DNA of 64,000 nucleotides from Tistrella bauzanensis (GTDB lineage Bacteria > Pseudomonadota > Alphaproteobacteria > Tistrellales > Tistrellaceae). Under the pieces are notes generated by a model. The model had not been told where the DNA came from, searched no databases, and was given only the letters and a program-made list of their open reading frames with translations. Positions 55,054 to 63,911 of the stretch are shown piece by piece. Numbering within the stretch: position 1 is the stretch's first letter; the number at the start of each line of letters is the position of its first letter. The position numbers and the translations under genes were made by a program. The DNA is taken from NCBI RefSeq assembly GCF_014636235.1, contig NZ_BMDZ01000001.1, forward strand, positions 124,001-188,000, written 5' to 3'.

Positions 55054-55721
55054 GCGCCAATGACGGCAAGGGCACCGCGGCCGGCGGCGGGCCGGCGGCA
55101 GGGGGCACCGAACTGGCGGGGCGGCTGGGCCTGGGCACGCCGCCTGCGGGTGGCGACGGCACGGCCGCGGCCGAAGGCGGGCCGCGCCGCAAGGGCCCGT
55201 TCTTCTGCGGCGACATCGATATGCGCATCGCCCGTGACGGCACCTGGTTCTATCTGGGCACACCGATCGGGCGGCATGCGCTGGTCAAGCTGTTCTCGAC
55301 CGTGCTGCATCGCGACGCGGATGGCGATTACTGGCTGGAAACCCCGGTCGAGAAGTGCCGGATCCAGGTGGAGGACGCGGCCTATATCGTCACCGCCATG
55401 CGGGTCGAGGGCACCGGTCGCGATGCGCGGATCGTCTTCACCACCAATGTCGAGGCCGAGGTGCCGCTGGACGATGCGCATCCGCTGGTCTTGCGGCCAC
55501 GGCCCGACAGCGGCGATCTGGCACCCTATCTGACGGTCGGCCGGGGGCTGGAGGCGCTGCTTGGCCGCGCGGTTTATTATCAATTGGTCGATCTGGCCGA
55601 TATCCGGCGCCATCCCGACACCGGCGCCGAGGTGCTGGCGGTGGAAAGCGCCGGCATGACCCATTATCTGGGATCGCCCGAATTTGAGGATGACCGCATC
55701 GCGGCGGGGGCCGGCCGATGA
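55050..55721 (+). CDS. DUF1285 family protein
   Basis: A 223-residue protein. After about 45 low-complexity Gly/Ala residues comes the DUF1285 domain: 'GDIDMRIARDGTWFYLGTPIGRHALVKLFSTVL' and 'YWLETPVEKCRIQVEDAAY' (key words: IDMRIARDGTWFY, GTPIGR, VEKCRIQVED). Known members form a small two-domain beta fold of unknown function. ATGA overlaps join it to nudF upstream and nudL downstream. Confidence 0.88.
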   Translation: MSANDGKGTAAGGGPAAGGTELAGRLGLGTPPAGGDGTAAAEGGPRRKGPFFCGDIDMRIARDGTWFYLGTPIGRHALVKLFSTVLHRDADGDYWLETPVEKCRIQVEDAAYIVTAMRVEGTGRDARIVFTTNVEAEVPLDDAHPLVLRPRPDSGDLAPYLTVGRGLEALLGRAVYYQLVDLADIRRHPDTGAEVLAVESAGMTHYLGSPEFEDDRIAAGAGR

Positions 55722-56440
55722 CCGTCGCCGCCGATATCGTCGCGGTCTTCAACGACAGCCTGCCCAATGCCGTCGGCATCGACCCGGACACCCCGGCGGT
55801 CAATGGCGACTATGTTCTGAACCCCGGCAGCCGGATCGCCGGCGCCAAGCGGCCGGCGGCGGTGCTGGTGCCGCTGGTTGAGCGCTCGGCCGGGCTGACC
55901 GTGCTGCTGACCCAGCGCACCCAGCATCTGCACGCCCATGCGGGCCAGGTGGCGTTTCCCGGTGGCCGGGTGGACGAGGGCGACATCGATGCGGTGGATA
56001 CCGCGCTGCGCGAGACCCGCGAGGAGATCGGCGTCGATCGTGCGCATATCCGGATCATTGGCCGGCTCGACACCTACGAGACCACCACCGGCTTTCACGT
56101 GGTGCCGATCGTGGGGCTGGTGATGCCGCCGGTGGAGATCATCCCCGACCCGTTCGAGGTGGCGGAGGTGTTCGAGGTGCCGCTGGGCTTCTTCATGGAC
56201 CCGCGCAACCGCAAACGCCATTCGCTGGAGCGGGGCGGGGTGGTGCGCCACTGGTATGCCTTCCCCTTCGGCCGCTATTACATCTGGGGGGCGACCGCCG
56301 GCATGCTGGTCAACCTGACCCGGGTTCTGGATGCGGGGCTGGGTCTTCAGGGCCCCGACCTGCCGGCTGCCCCCGTCGCCGCCGGCATCTCCGGAGCCAG
56401 CCTGACCGGCGGTGCCGCTGACCGCCGGCCGGCGCTCTAG
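55718..56440 (+). CDS. CoA-pyrophosphatase-type Nudix hydrolase (NudL)
   Basis: A 240-residue Nudix protein. 'KRPAAVLVPLV' and 'LLTQRT..LHAHAGQVAFPGGRVDEGDIDAVDTALRETREEIG' include both the NudL/CoA-specific upstream motif and the Nudix box (key words: HAGQVAFPGG, ALRETREEIG). It would hydrolyse CoA or acyl-CoA to 4'-phosphopantetheine derivatives. ATGA overlap with DUF1285. The C-terminal 30 residues are Ala/Gly-rich and may be disordered. Confidence 0.92.
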   Translation: MTVAADIVAVFNDSLPNAVGIDPDTPAVNGDYVLNPGSRIAGAKRPAAVLVPLVERSAGLTVLLTQRTQHLHAHAGQVAFPGGRVDEGDIDAVDTALRETREEIGVDRAHIRIIGRLDTYETTTGFHVVPIVGLVMPPVEIIPDPFEVAEVFEVPLGFFMDPRNRKRHSLERGGVVRHWYAFPFGRYYIWGATAGMLVNLTRVLDAGLGLQGPDLPAAPVAAGISGASLTGGAADRRPAL

Positions 56441-56449
56441 GCCGGCGGC

Positions 56450-56719
56450 ATGCGGATTCTGCTGACCTATGTCCTGCCGTTCCTGGCGCCGTTTCTGCTG
56501 TATGGCGGCTGGGTGCTGTGGGCCGATCGCGTGCGGGAACGGCGCGGCGTCGCACCGGCGCCGCCGCCCCTCTGGGTGACGGCGCTTGCGGTGCTGGCGC
56601 TTGGCGGGTCATTGTTCGTGTTCGGGCAGGCCATCGGGCCACGGCCTGATCCGGGCATCTATGTGCCGCCGCATATGGAGGATGGCCGGATCGTGCCGGG
56701 GCATTACGGCGCCCGCTGA
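56450..56719 (+). CDS. DUF6111 family small membrane protein
   Basis: An 89-residue protein with two transmembrane helices (residues about 4-24 and 42-62) and a conserved tail 'GIYVPPHMEDGRIVPGH'. This matches the DUF6111 pattern seen in alphaproteobacteria beside nudL and cca. Function unknown. It follows nudL by 9 bases and precedes cca by 51. Confidence 0.85.
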   Translation: MRILLTYVLPFLAPFLLYGGWVLWADRVRERRGVAPAPPPLWVTALAVLALGGSLFVFGQAIGPRPDPGIYVPPHMEDGRIVPGHYGAR

Positions 56720-56770
56720 TACTCATCTGCCTGCCCCATCCCCCCGCTGATACCGAGACCATACAGAGCC

Positions 56771-58105
56771 ATGCCCAGTTCAGAACCCGTGCTGCCGGCG
56801 CGGACCGATCCGGTCGCGACCGGCCTTGTCCTGCCGCCGGCAATGACCGCGGCGCCGGTGCGCCGGGTGCTGGCGGCGCTGGCCGCCGCGGGCGGCGAGG
56901 CGCGTTTCGTGGGCGGCGCCGTGCGCGACCTGATGGCGGGGCAGCCTTCGGCCGATATCGATCTGGCGACCACCTTGCTGCCGGATGCGGTGATGGCGGC
57001 AGCAAGCCAGGCCGGCATCAAGGCCGTGCCCACCGGCATCGACCATGGCACGGTGACGCTGGTCGCCGACCGGGTGCCGGTGGAGGTGACCACGCTGCGC
57101 CGCGACGTCGCCACTGATGGCCGGCGTGCGGTGGTGGCGTTCACTCAGGACTGGTCTGAAGATGCCAGGCGGCGCGATTTCACCGTCAACGCCATGTCGC
57201 TCTCGGCCGATGGCCGGCTGTATGATCCGTTCGACGGGCTGGCGGATCTGGCCAATGGCCGGGTGCGGTTCATCGGCGATGCCCGCCGCCGCATCCTGGA
57301 AGACGTGCTGCGTATCCTGAGATTCTTCCGCTTCGAGGCGCGGATCGGCCGCGGCGCACCCGATCGGACGGCGCTCGATGCCTGCCGGGAACTGGCCGAG
57401 CGGATCGACAGCCTGTCGGGGGAGCGGATCCGCGATGAATTCCTGCGCATCCTGCGCGGCCCCCGCCTGACCGGCGGCGATGGTATGATCCTGCTGATGG
57501 CCGATCTGGGGGTGCTGGATCACGTGCTGGGCGGGGTGGTCGACACCGGCCCCTTCGACGCGCTTGTCGCCATCGAGACCGAACTGGGCATCCCCGATCC
57601 TGAACGCCGGCTGGCGGTGCTGGCGGCGGTATGTGGCCCGGCCGGCGACAGCATCGACCATTGGCGCCGGCGGATCGAGCGGTTGCGGCCGTCGAACCAG
57701 ATGCTGGCGCGGGTGGCGGCCGTGGCCGAGGTGGCACCACGGCTGCCCGCGCTGCCGCCGACACCGCTGGCGGCGCGGGTCGCCGCCTATCGCGACGGCG
57801 TGGTCACGACCCGCGACCGCCTGCTGGCCGGCTGGGCGCGGGGCCGCGCCCGTGGCATCACCGACGATACCGCTGCCGTCGGGCTTCGGGCCGCGCTGGC
57901 CGCTCTGGAGGGCTGGCAGCAGCCCGGCCTGCCGGTGGGGGGCGCCGATCTGGTCGCCATGGGGTTGAAGCCGGGGCCGGCTCTGGGCCAGGCGCTGGCC
58001 GAACTGGAAGCCTGGTGGCTGGATGAAGGCTTCCTGCCTGACCGGGCACGCTGCCTGGCCGAAGCCCGCCGGCGCTTCACGCCGCTGCCCTCAGCCGGCG
58101 ACTGA
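56771..58105 (+). CDS. cca: tRNA nucleotidyltransferase (CCA-adding type)
   Basis: A 444-residue polymerase-beta-fold enzyme. 'FVGGAVRDLMAGQPSADIDLATT' holds the GGxVRD helix cap and the catalytic Asp-x-Asp (key words: GGAVRD, DIDLAT). 'RRDFTVNAMS' and 'ILRFFRFEARIGR' are the template and neck segments. In alphaproteobacteria this class adds or repairs the tRNA CCA end. It is last in the nudF-DUF1285-nudL-DUF6111-cca row and its 3' end overlaps the converging decarboxylase gene by 15 bases. Confidence 0.93.
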   Translation: MPSSEPVLPARTDPVATGLVLPPAMTAAPVRRVLAALAAAGGEARFVGGAVRDLMAGQPSADIDLATTLLPDAVMAAASQAGIKAVPTGIDHGTVTLVADRVPVEVTTLRRDVATDGRRAVVAFTQDWSEDARRRDFTVNAMSLSADGRLYDPFDGLADLANGRVRFIGDARRRILEDVLRILRFFRFEARIGRGAPDRTALDACRELAERIDSLSGERIRDEFLRILRGPRLTGGDGMILLMADLGVLDHVLGGVVDTGPFDALVAIETELGIPDPERRLAVLAAVCGPAGDSIDHWRRRIERLRPSNQMLARVAAVAEVAPRLPALPPTPLAARVAAYRDGVVTTRDRLLAGWARGRARGITDDTAAVGLRAALAALEGWQQPGLPVGGADLVAMGLKPGPALGQALAELEAWWLDEGFLPDRARCLAEARRRFTPLPSAGD

Positions 58106-59356
58106 CCGCCTGGCCGGCGGATGCATCGCGGCCGGCACATCATCATGGCATTCCACGCGCAGCGGCGGCAGACCGTTGAAACCGACGGAGCTGTAGCTGT
58201 GGGTATAGGCGCCGGTCGCTCCGATCACCAGCCGGTCGCCCGATCGCAGCCCCAGCGGCAGATCGACCGGCCGGCGTTCATACAGAATATCGGCGCTGTC
58301 GCAGGTGGGGCCGGCGAGCACGACGGGGCCGGTGGGTTCATCCGGCGCGCCATCGGGCGACAGGCGGCTGATCGGATAGCGGATGGCTTCGCCCAACGTC
58401 TCGGCCAGCCCGTGGAACACGCCGATATCGATATACACCCAGCGCCGGGCGTCGGCGCCGGTGCCGCGATCGGCGACCAGCACCACCTCGGTTTCGATCT
58501 CCCCGGCCTCGGCGACCAGGCCGCGCCCCAGTTCCGCCGCAAGCCGCGGGCGTCGGCCCAGAACCGGCAGCAGATGCCGGTCGATCGCCCGGTCGACGGC
58601 CGCGCTGTATTGGACCAGCGACGGGATGTCGGTGGTGTAGCGGGCGGGCAGCCCGCCGCCGATATTCACCAGCCGCAGGCGCAGCCCCGCATTCAGCAGC
58701 CGTGCGGCAACCCCGGCCACCCGTTCCAACGCCGCTTCGAAGGCATGTGGCCGCACCTGTTGTGATCCGACGTGAAAGCTGATCCCGACCGGGTCGAGGC
58801 CCGAAGCCCGGGCCTGGAGCATCAACGCGACGGCCCGGTCCGGGTCGCAGCCGAATTTGCGGCTGAGCGGCCATTCGGCGCCGCTGCCATCGACGTCCAG
58901 CCGACAGAACACCATGGCGCCGGGGGCGGCACCGGCGATCTTGGCGAGATCGTCGGGGGCATCGACCGCGAACAGGCGCACGCCCAGCGCATGGGCGATG
59001 GCGATGTCGCGGTGCTTCTTGATCGTGTTGCCGAACGAAATCCGGTCAGGCGGGGTGCTGGTCGCCAGCACTGCCTCGATCTCGCCGATGCTGGCGGCAT
59101 CGAAGCGGGCACCAAGCGCCGCCAGCGCCGCCAGAACCTGCGGATGCGGATTGGCCTTTACCGCGTAATAGATGTCGAAGCCGGCGAAGGCCGCCGCGAT
59201 CTCGTGCCAGCGCTGCCGGATGCGGCCGATATTCAGGCGCAACACCGGCGTCTGCGTGAGGGTGCTGCCGGCGGCATCGCGTGCCGGCACCAGGAGGGCG
59301 CCAGGGGCATGGCCGGCCGGGCGGTCCGGCGGGTGGGTCAGGTCGATCAGCGTCAT
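58091..59356 (-). CDS. Type III PLP-dependent amino acid decarboxylase
   Basis: A 421-residue enzyme of the alanine-racemase-fold ornithine/diaminopimelate decarboxylase family. The PLP lysine is Lys67 in YYAVKANP, the phosphate-binding turn is GGGLP, and the catalytic Cys is in GPTCDSADIL. The group includes ornithine, lysine and carboxynorspermidine decarboxylases; the substrate cannot be fixed here. Its start overlaps the stop of the upstream unknown gene (ATGA at 59353-59356 on the minus strand), so the two proteins are made together. Confidence 0.9.
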   Translation of the reverse strand: MTLIDLTHPPDRPAGHAPGALLVPARDAAGSTLTQTPVLRLNIGRIRQRWHEIAAAFAGFDIYYAVKANPHPQVLAALAALGARFDAASIGEIEAVLATSTPPDRISFGNTIKKHRDIAIAHALGVRLFAVDAPDDLAKIAGAAPGAMVFCRLDVDGSGAEWPLSRKFGCDPDRAVALMLQARASGLDPVGISFHVGSQQVRPHAFEAALERVAGVAARLLNAGLRLRLVNIGGGLPARYTTDIPSLVQYSAAVDRAIDRHLLPVLGRRPRLAAELGRGLVAEAGEIETEVVLVADRGTGADARRWVYIDIGVFHGLAETLGEAIRYPISRLSPDGAPDEPTGPVVLAGPTCDSADILYERRPVDLPLGLRSGDRLVIGATGAYTHSYSSVGFNGLPPLRVECHDDVPAAMHPPARRSVAG

Positions 59357-60417
59357 CGGGCAACCTTCGGGGCGGGGGGCTTCGGGGCGGGGGGATGGCT
59401 GTGGGCGAAGGGGCAGCCGGCACTGGCGGCGGCATCCGCCGCGTCCGCCATGTCATCGGCGGTCATTGTGCCGGCGAAGGTGCCGGCGGGCGTGAGGTCG
59501 AGTGTCGAGGGTGCCGCCGCCGCGAAGGCATGCGCCGCTTCGGCGCCGTCGAACAGGCCGATCCAGCGCTGGATGATCCGGTCGGTGTAGAGCACCGGCA
59601 TATCGTGGCGATACAGTTCCTTACGGGTCTCGGCGAAGGCCGGATCCTGATGGCTGGCATACCAGTGCCGGTGATCGCCATCCATGAAGGTGGGGCAGAG
59701 TGCGGTGTCGGTGATGGCGATGTAATTGCGGATGGTCTTCTCGGCGAAGCGTTGCCACAGGGCCGCGGCATGGGCGAACACCTGACGCCGGGTCGCCGCG
59801 TCGGGCAGATCCCAGACTTCCACGCCGTGGGCCTGCAGGCAGGTGTCGCGGGTGAACATTGAAAAGGCATAAACATCGGAATTCAGGTTCGCACAGACCA
59901 CCGGCGCCGCCATCATCGGGTCATAGAGCGGGTCGGCTGGGTTCTGTGCCGCCGGGCAGAAGGCGACGGCGTCGAAATCGTCGAACATCAGCATGCGGTC
60001 GGTGACCGGGCAGCGCAGGCGGATGCGGCGGTTCAACTGGCCGCCATCGGCAAGCCGGCTGGCTGGTGTCGGGGTCAGAACCGACATCAGCCCGGCCATG
60101 CGCCGCATGGCATCGACGGCGGGTTCTGGTGGCAGCGGGCCGCCATCCTCCGCCGTCGCCACGAACAGGCCGGCGACCGTGCGGCGCGTCTCCAGGGCTT
60201 GCGTAAAGCCGGTGAAGGCGCTGCGGACGTCGTCGGGGGTGGCGACCGCGGCGATGAAATAGCGGTCTCTCAGGAACTCGCGCCGGCCGGCGACACAGCT
60301 CAGGCTGTCGGTCATCCACCGGCGGAGCAGATCGGTTGCGGAGTCCGGGCGGCTGGATGCGGCCACAGATGGACAATCGCCCGGCTGCGGCCGGACGTCG
60401 GATATCGGCGGGGTCAT
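59353..60417 (-). CDS. Unknown protein coupled to a PLP decarboxylase
   Basis: A soluble protein of 354 residues that I do not recognise. It has no signal peptide or membrane segment. The middle is rich in aromatic and acidic residues, with 'MLMFDDFDAVAFCPA' and 'RKELYRHDMPVLYTDRIIQRW'. The C-terminal tail contains GCPFAHSH, a Cys-Pro-Phe plus two His cluster that could bind metal, followed by Pro/Lys-rich residues. I chose ATG 60417; the longer frame to 60501 is less likely. Its stop overlaps the decarboxylase start, so a shared pathway, such as making or modifying an amine, is plausible but unproven. Confidence 0.75.
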   Translation of the reverse strand: MTPPISDVRPQPGDCPSVAASSRPDSATDLLRRWMTDSLSCVAGRREFLRDRYFIAAVATPDDVRSAFTGFTQALETRRTVAGLFVATAEDGGPLPPEPAVDAMRRMAGLMSVLTPTPASRLADGGQLNRRIRLRCPVTDRMLMFDDFDAVAFCPAAQNPADPLYDPMMAAPVVCANLNSDVYAFSMFTRDTCLQAHGVEVWDLPDAATRRQVFAHAAALWQRFAEKTIRNYIAITDTALCPTFMDGDHRHWYASHQDPAFAETRKELYRHDMPVLYTDRIIQRWIGLFDGAEAAHAFAAAAPSTLDLTPAGTFAGTMTADDMADAADAAASAGCPFAHSHPPAPKPPAPKVAR

Positions 60418-60568
60418 CGGGGGCTCTTTGCGAGGGGTGAGACTGCGGGCTGCCGGCGACACGGCGCCAGTGACCGGCAGGCAGTCGGGGGACCGGCGCA
60501 TGATGGCGCATGGTCTGGGGCGGGTTGGTCCCGGCGCTCCCTTGTCCAGGCAGGCTGTGTGCGAGATG

Positions 60569-60599
60569 TTGTATCGCCCTGCGTTGTCAGATATATACT
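60569..60599 (+). promoter_or_regulatory. Candidate promoter of the MFS gene
   Basis: TTGTAT (60569-60574), 17 bases and TATATA (60592-60597) lie in a markedly AT-rich stretch (60565-60640) between the divergent unknown-protein and MFS genes. TATACT at 60594-60599 is a second -10 choice. Confidence 0.45.
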
Positions 60600-60714
60600 A
60601 TTCGGAAAATATCATCGGTCAAAATAAAATTATAAGTTGATGACCGAGTCAGGACGCATCCGGCGCTTGCAGGCCGCTGCCTGTGGCGCCTCCTTCTGCC
60701 GGAGCCGGCCGCCG

Positions 60715-62016
60715 ATGTCCTCCCCGCCGTCTGAGCCGCATATGCTGTCGCCATCATCTTCCCGGTCCTTGCCGCCCATGAATCGCAACCGCAGGGTGGC
60801 AGGGCTGGTCGCGGTCAACCTGCTGTCGGTTCTGGCGCAGATCGTTCAGATCGGCACCATCGCGCCGTTGCTGGCGCTGTCATTGGACGGGCGCGGGGTC
60901 GATGCCAGTCTGATCGGCCTGGTTGCGGCGGCGCCTTGGGCGGTGATCCTGCTGGTATCGCGCTTCGTGCCGCGGATCATCCACCGGCTGGGCCTGGCCG
61001 GCACCTGCCTGATCGCCATCGCGCTGACGCTGCTGGCGCTGGGTGGCATGGCGGTGGTCGATGATCCGCTGGGGCTGATGGCCCTGAACGGGCTGGCCGG
61101 GCTGGGCCTGATCCTGCGCTGGATCGCCTGCGACACCTGGATCGTGCGCATCGCCGATGATGCCATCCGTGGCCGGGCGATCGGCAGCCATGAAACCCTG
61201 ATGGGGCTGGGCATCGCCCTGGGGCCGGCGCTGATCGCGGTGACCGGCCATGACGGGGTGGTGCCGTTCCTGGCGGCCGGCCTGCTGGTGGCGGCGGGGC
61301 TGGTGCCGTTGGCGCTGCTGGCCCGGATGGGGCTGAACGGCAGGCCCGGTGTGCCGCCGGCCGGGCGCGGGGCCGGAATGGGTCTGATCCGGCTGCTGCC
61401 GGTGGCGCTGCTTGGTGCCTTCGCCTGCGGGGTGGCGGAAACCGCCTCGATCGCGCTGCTGCCGCTTTATGCGGCGGCGGCCGGGCTGGGCATCGTGGCA
61501 GCGCCCCTCTTTGCCACGGCCTTCGGCACCGGCGGCACCATTCTGCAGATGCCGCTGGGGCTGGTGGCCGACCGGCTGGGGTTTCGCGGCGCCCAGCTCG
61601 GCTGTGCCGCGCTGGTGGTGCTGGGGGCGGTCCTGCTGCCGCTGGTCGACCCGCTGGGGCCATGGCCCTGGGCGGGACTGCCCTGGCTGCTGGTGTTTCT
61701 GTGGGGCGGCGCCGTCGGCGGCATGAACACCCTGGCGGTGATCGAGGCCGGTGCCCGTGTCGATGACGATCACATGAGTGCGGCGATGACCGCGATCGCC
61801 TTCGCCTATACCATGGGCGGCTTCGCGGGGCCGGCGGCGGCGGGGGTCGCCATGGATCTGATGTCGATGAACGGGCTGCTGATGGTGGCAGGCGGCGTGG
61901 CGCTGGCGGTGCTGCTGGCGGGGCTGTGGCTGGGGCGACGTGTGCCGGCCCCAGCCCCGACGATCACCGCCCCGGCGATCACCGAACGCCACCCCTCCGA
62001 CACGCCGTCTCGTTGA
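60715..62016 (+). CDS. MFS transporter
   Basis: About 433 residues with twelve hydrophobic helices and the organisation of a YcaD/UMF-like major facilitator ('DTWIVRIADDAIRGRAIGSHETLMGLGIALGP' between helices 4 and 5, key words DTWIVRI, RGRAIG). Direction and substrate are unknown. I prefer ATG 60715 (GGAG 10 bases upstream); ATG 60742 and ATG 60778 are also possible, the last directly before the first helix. It is divergent from the unknown-protein/decarboxylase operon and could export its product. Confidence 0.85.
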   Translation: MSSPPSEPHMLSPSSSRSLPPMNRNRRVAGLVAVNLLSVLAQIVQIGTIAPLLALSLDGRGVDASLIGLVAAAPWAVILLVSRFVPRIIHRLGLAGTCLIAIALTLLALGGMAVVDDPLGLMALNGLAGLGLILRWIACDTWIVRIADDAIRGRAIGSHETLMGLGIALGPALIAVTGHDGVVPFLAAGLLVAAGLVPLALLARMGLNGRPGVPPAGRGAGMGLIRLLPVALLGAFACGVAETASIALLPLYAAAAGLGIVAAPLFATAFGTGGTILQMPLGLVADRLGFRGAQLGCAALVVLGAVLLPLVDPLGPWPWAGLPWLLVFLWGGAVGGMNTLAVIEAGARVDDDHMSAAMTAIAFAYTMGGFAGPAAAGVAMDLMSMNGLLMVAGGVALAVLLAGLWLGRRVPAPAPTITAPAITERHPSDTPSR

Positions 62017-62020
62017 TGGC

Positions 62021-62977
62021 TCAGGGCCATTTCGCCGCAGGCGGCATCGACATCAGGATCGCCTCGGTATGGCCGCCGGTCTTCAGGCCGAACTGGGTAC
62101 CGCGATCATAGAGCAGGTTGAATTCGGCATAGCGGCCGCGCCGGATCAACTGATACTCGCGCTCGGCCTCGGTCCAGGGGCGGTTCATGTGGTGGCGGAT
62201 GATCGCCGGAAACACGGTCAGGAAGGTGGTGCCGACATCGCGGGTGAAGGCGAAATCGCGCGTCCAGTCGCCGCTGTCCAGATAGTCATAGAAAATCCCG
62301 CCGACGCCACGCTTCTCGCCCCGGTGGGGCAGGTCGAAATAGTCGTCGCACCAGGCCTTGAAGCGCGGATAATAGGCCGGATCATGGGCGTCGCAGGCGG
62401 CCTTGAAGGCGCCGTGAAACCGCTCGGTATCCGGCGCGTGGGGGGTGATCGGGTTCAGGTCGCCGCCGCCGCCGAACCAGCCCAGCGTGGTGCGGATATG
62501 GCGGGTGTTCATATGGGCGGCGGGCACATGCGGCGACCACATATGGGCGACCAGCGAAATGCCCGCGGCCCAGAACTGCGCGCCGGCACCGTCGGCGCCC
62601 CCCTCGGCGGCGCCACCTTCGGCGGGCGCGCGATCGGCGCCGGGAATCGCCTTGGCGAAGTCGGGCGAAAAGCTGCCATGGACGACCGAGATGTTCACGC
62701 CGACCTTTTCGAACACCCGGCCGCGCATCACCGACATCTCGCCACCGCCACCACCGGGGCGGTCCCAGGTGCTGCGGGTGAAGCGGCCGGCGGCCATACC
62801 GGTATTCATCGGCCCCGCATAATCGTCCTCGATCGCCTCGAACGCCGCGCACATCCGGTCGCGCAGATCCCGGAACCAGGTGCTGGCAGCGGCGCGGCGG
62901 CTGGCGGCGGTGGCCGCATCCTCCGCCGGTGCCGTGCGGGCGCGGGCCTCAAGGGCGGCGCGGGCGTCGAAGCTCAT
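62021..62977 (-). CDS. hemF: Aerobic coproporphyrinogen III oxidase HemF
   Basis: A 318-residue O2-dependent enzyme that oxidatively decarboxylates coproporphyrinogen III to protoporphyrinogen IX in heme synthesis. '[10 protein letters not shown]...[11 protein letters not shown]' and the C-terminal '[16 protein letters not shown]' (key words: [24 protein letters not shown]) are HemF signatures. An extra Gly/Ala-rich insert of about 15 residues lies near residue 120. It is followed downstream on the same strand by nothing related, and the gap to trmL is only 12 bases, so the two share a transcript. Confidence 0.96.
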   Translation of the reverse strand: MSFDARAALEARARTAPAEDAATAASRRAAASTWFRDLRDRMCAAFEAIEDDYAGPMNTGMAAGRFTRSTWDRPGGGGGEMSVMRGRVFEKVGVNISVVHGSFSPDFAKAIPGADRAPAEGGAAEGGADGAGAQFWAAGISLVAHMWSPHVPAAHMNTRHIRTTLGWFGGGGDLNPITPHAPDTERFHGAFKAACDAHDPAYYPRFKAWCDDYFDLPHRGEKRGVGGIFYDYLDSGDWTRDFAFTRDVGTTFLTVFPAIIRHHMNRPWTEAEREYQLIRRGRYAEFNLLYDRGTQFGLKTGGHTEAILMSMPPAAKWP

Positions 62978-62989
62978 CAGGTCGTCTCC

Positions 62990-63478
62990 TCAGGGCTGGG
63001 CCGGTATCGCGCCATCGGCATCGAAGCCGCCAGTCTGGCGCAACGCCTCTCCCAATACCATGGATGCGGCGACCGCGACATTCAGCGATCGAAACCCCGG
63101 CCGCAAAGGAATCCGCACCCGCAGATCGGCCGCCTGATGGACATGGTCGGGCACGCCGGCGCTTTCGCGGCCGACCATCAGAATGTCGTCGGCGTGGAAG
63201 ACGGCCTCGGTATGGGGCAGGGCGCCTGCCGTGGTCAGCAGCACCAGCCGCCCGGGCAACCGGCTCTGGCGGCGCTCGTCCTGGAAATGCGCCCAGCTCG
63301 CATGGCGGCGCACGGCGGCGCGCGCCGCGTAATCCATACCGGCGCGTTTCATCCGCGTGTCCGACAATATGAAGCCGCAGGGCTCGATGATGTCGACGGC
63401 CAGCCCCAGACAGGCGCCGAGCCTGATGCAGGTGCCGGCATTTCCGGGAATATCGGGTTCGAACAGGGCAAGGCGCAT
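62990..63478 (-). CDS. trmL: tRNA 2'-O-methyltransferase TrmL (SPOUT)
   Basis: A 162-residue SPOUT-fold methyltransferase. The opening 'LALFEPDIPGNAGTCIRLGACLG' and the C-terminal trefoil-knot motif 'SLNVAVAASMVLGEALRQ' (key words: DIPGNAGT, LNVAVAASMV) fit TrmL, which methylates the wobble base of certain tRNA-Leu. 'MVGRESAGVPD' holds a SAM-binding loop. ATG 63478 is used; a longer frame exists but lacks a start. Lies upstream of hemF on the minus strand. Confidence 0.92.
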   Translation of the reverse strand: MRLALFEPDIPGNAGTCIRLGACLGLAVDIIEPCGFILSDTRMKRAGMDYAARAAVRRHASWAHFQDERRQSRLPGRLVLLTTAGALPHTEAVFHADDILMVGRESAGVPDHVHQAADLRVRIPLRPGFRSLNVAVAASMVLGEALRQTGGFDADGAIPAQP

Positions 63479-63557
63479 GGGCGTGGAACCCTCGGCATCG
63501 GGGGCGGCGCAAGAGATCCGCGACGTGTCAATCACGGCCTTGTAACATGGGATGGGG

Positions 63558-63585
63558 CGCCACCCTTTGCAAAGGGGGCGTTTTT
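63558..63585 (+). terminator. Orphan terminator-like hairpin upstream of petA
   Basis: CGCC-a-CCCTTTG pairs with CAAAGGG-GGCG, one bulged A, and TTTTT follows at 63581-63585. The core CCCTTTGCAAAGGG is a perfect 14-bp palindrome. No plus-strand gene precedes it, so it could be an attenuator in a long petA leader or end an unseen small RNA. The rest of 63479-63911 holds no gene I can support. Confidence 0.45.
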
Positions 63586-63911
63586 CGGTATACCCCTTGC
63601 GACGCGGCGGCGGCCCGTCGGCCCGGTGGCTGTCTCTGGCAGGCATCGGGACCGGAGCGGCGGTCGCGATCGGGCGGGACGAGAGGATCAAGAATGTCGA
63701 GGCTCGCAACGGCCGCAACCCGGCCCTGCGACAACCTGACGCATCCACCTGTCCGGGTACCGCAGACAGTATCCGTGTAGATCGACGTACCCTTGTGTTA
63801 AGGGAACGTCGGCGACGGAAGTTTGCGGCATTCGGCCGGATCCCGTTCGACCGCAGGCGAGACCGAGGCTTGCGCCCGATGAAGGTGTGAGAGCGACGAA
63901 AGGTTTGCGAC

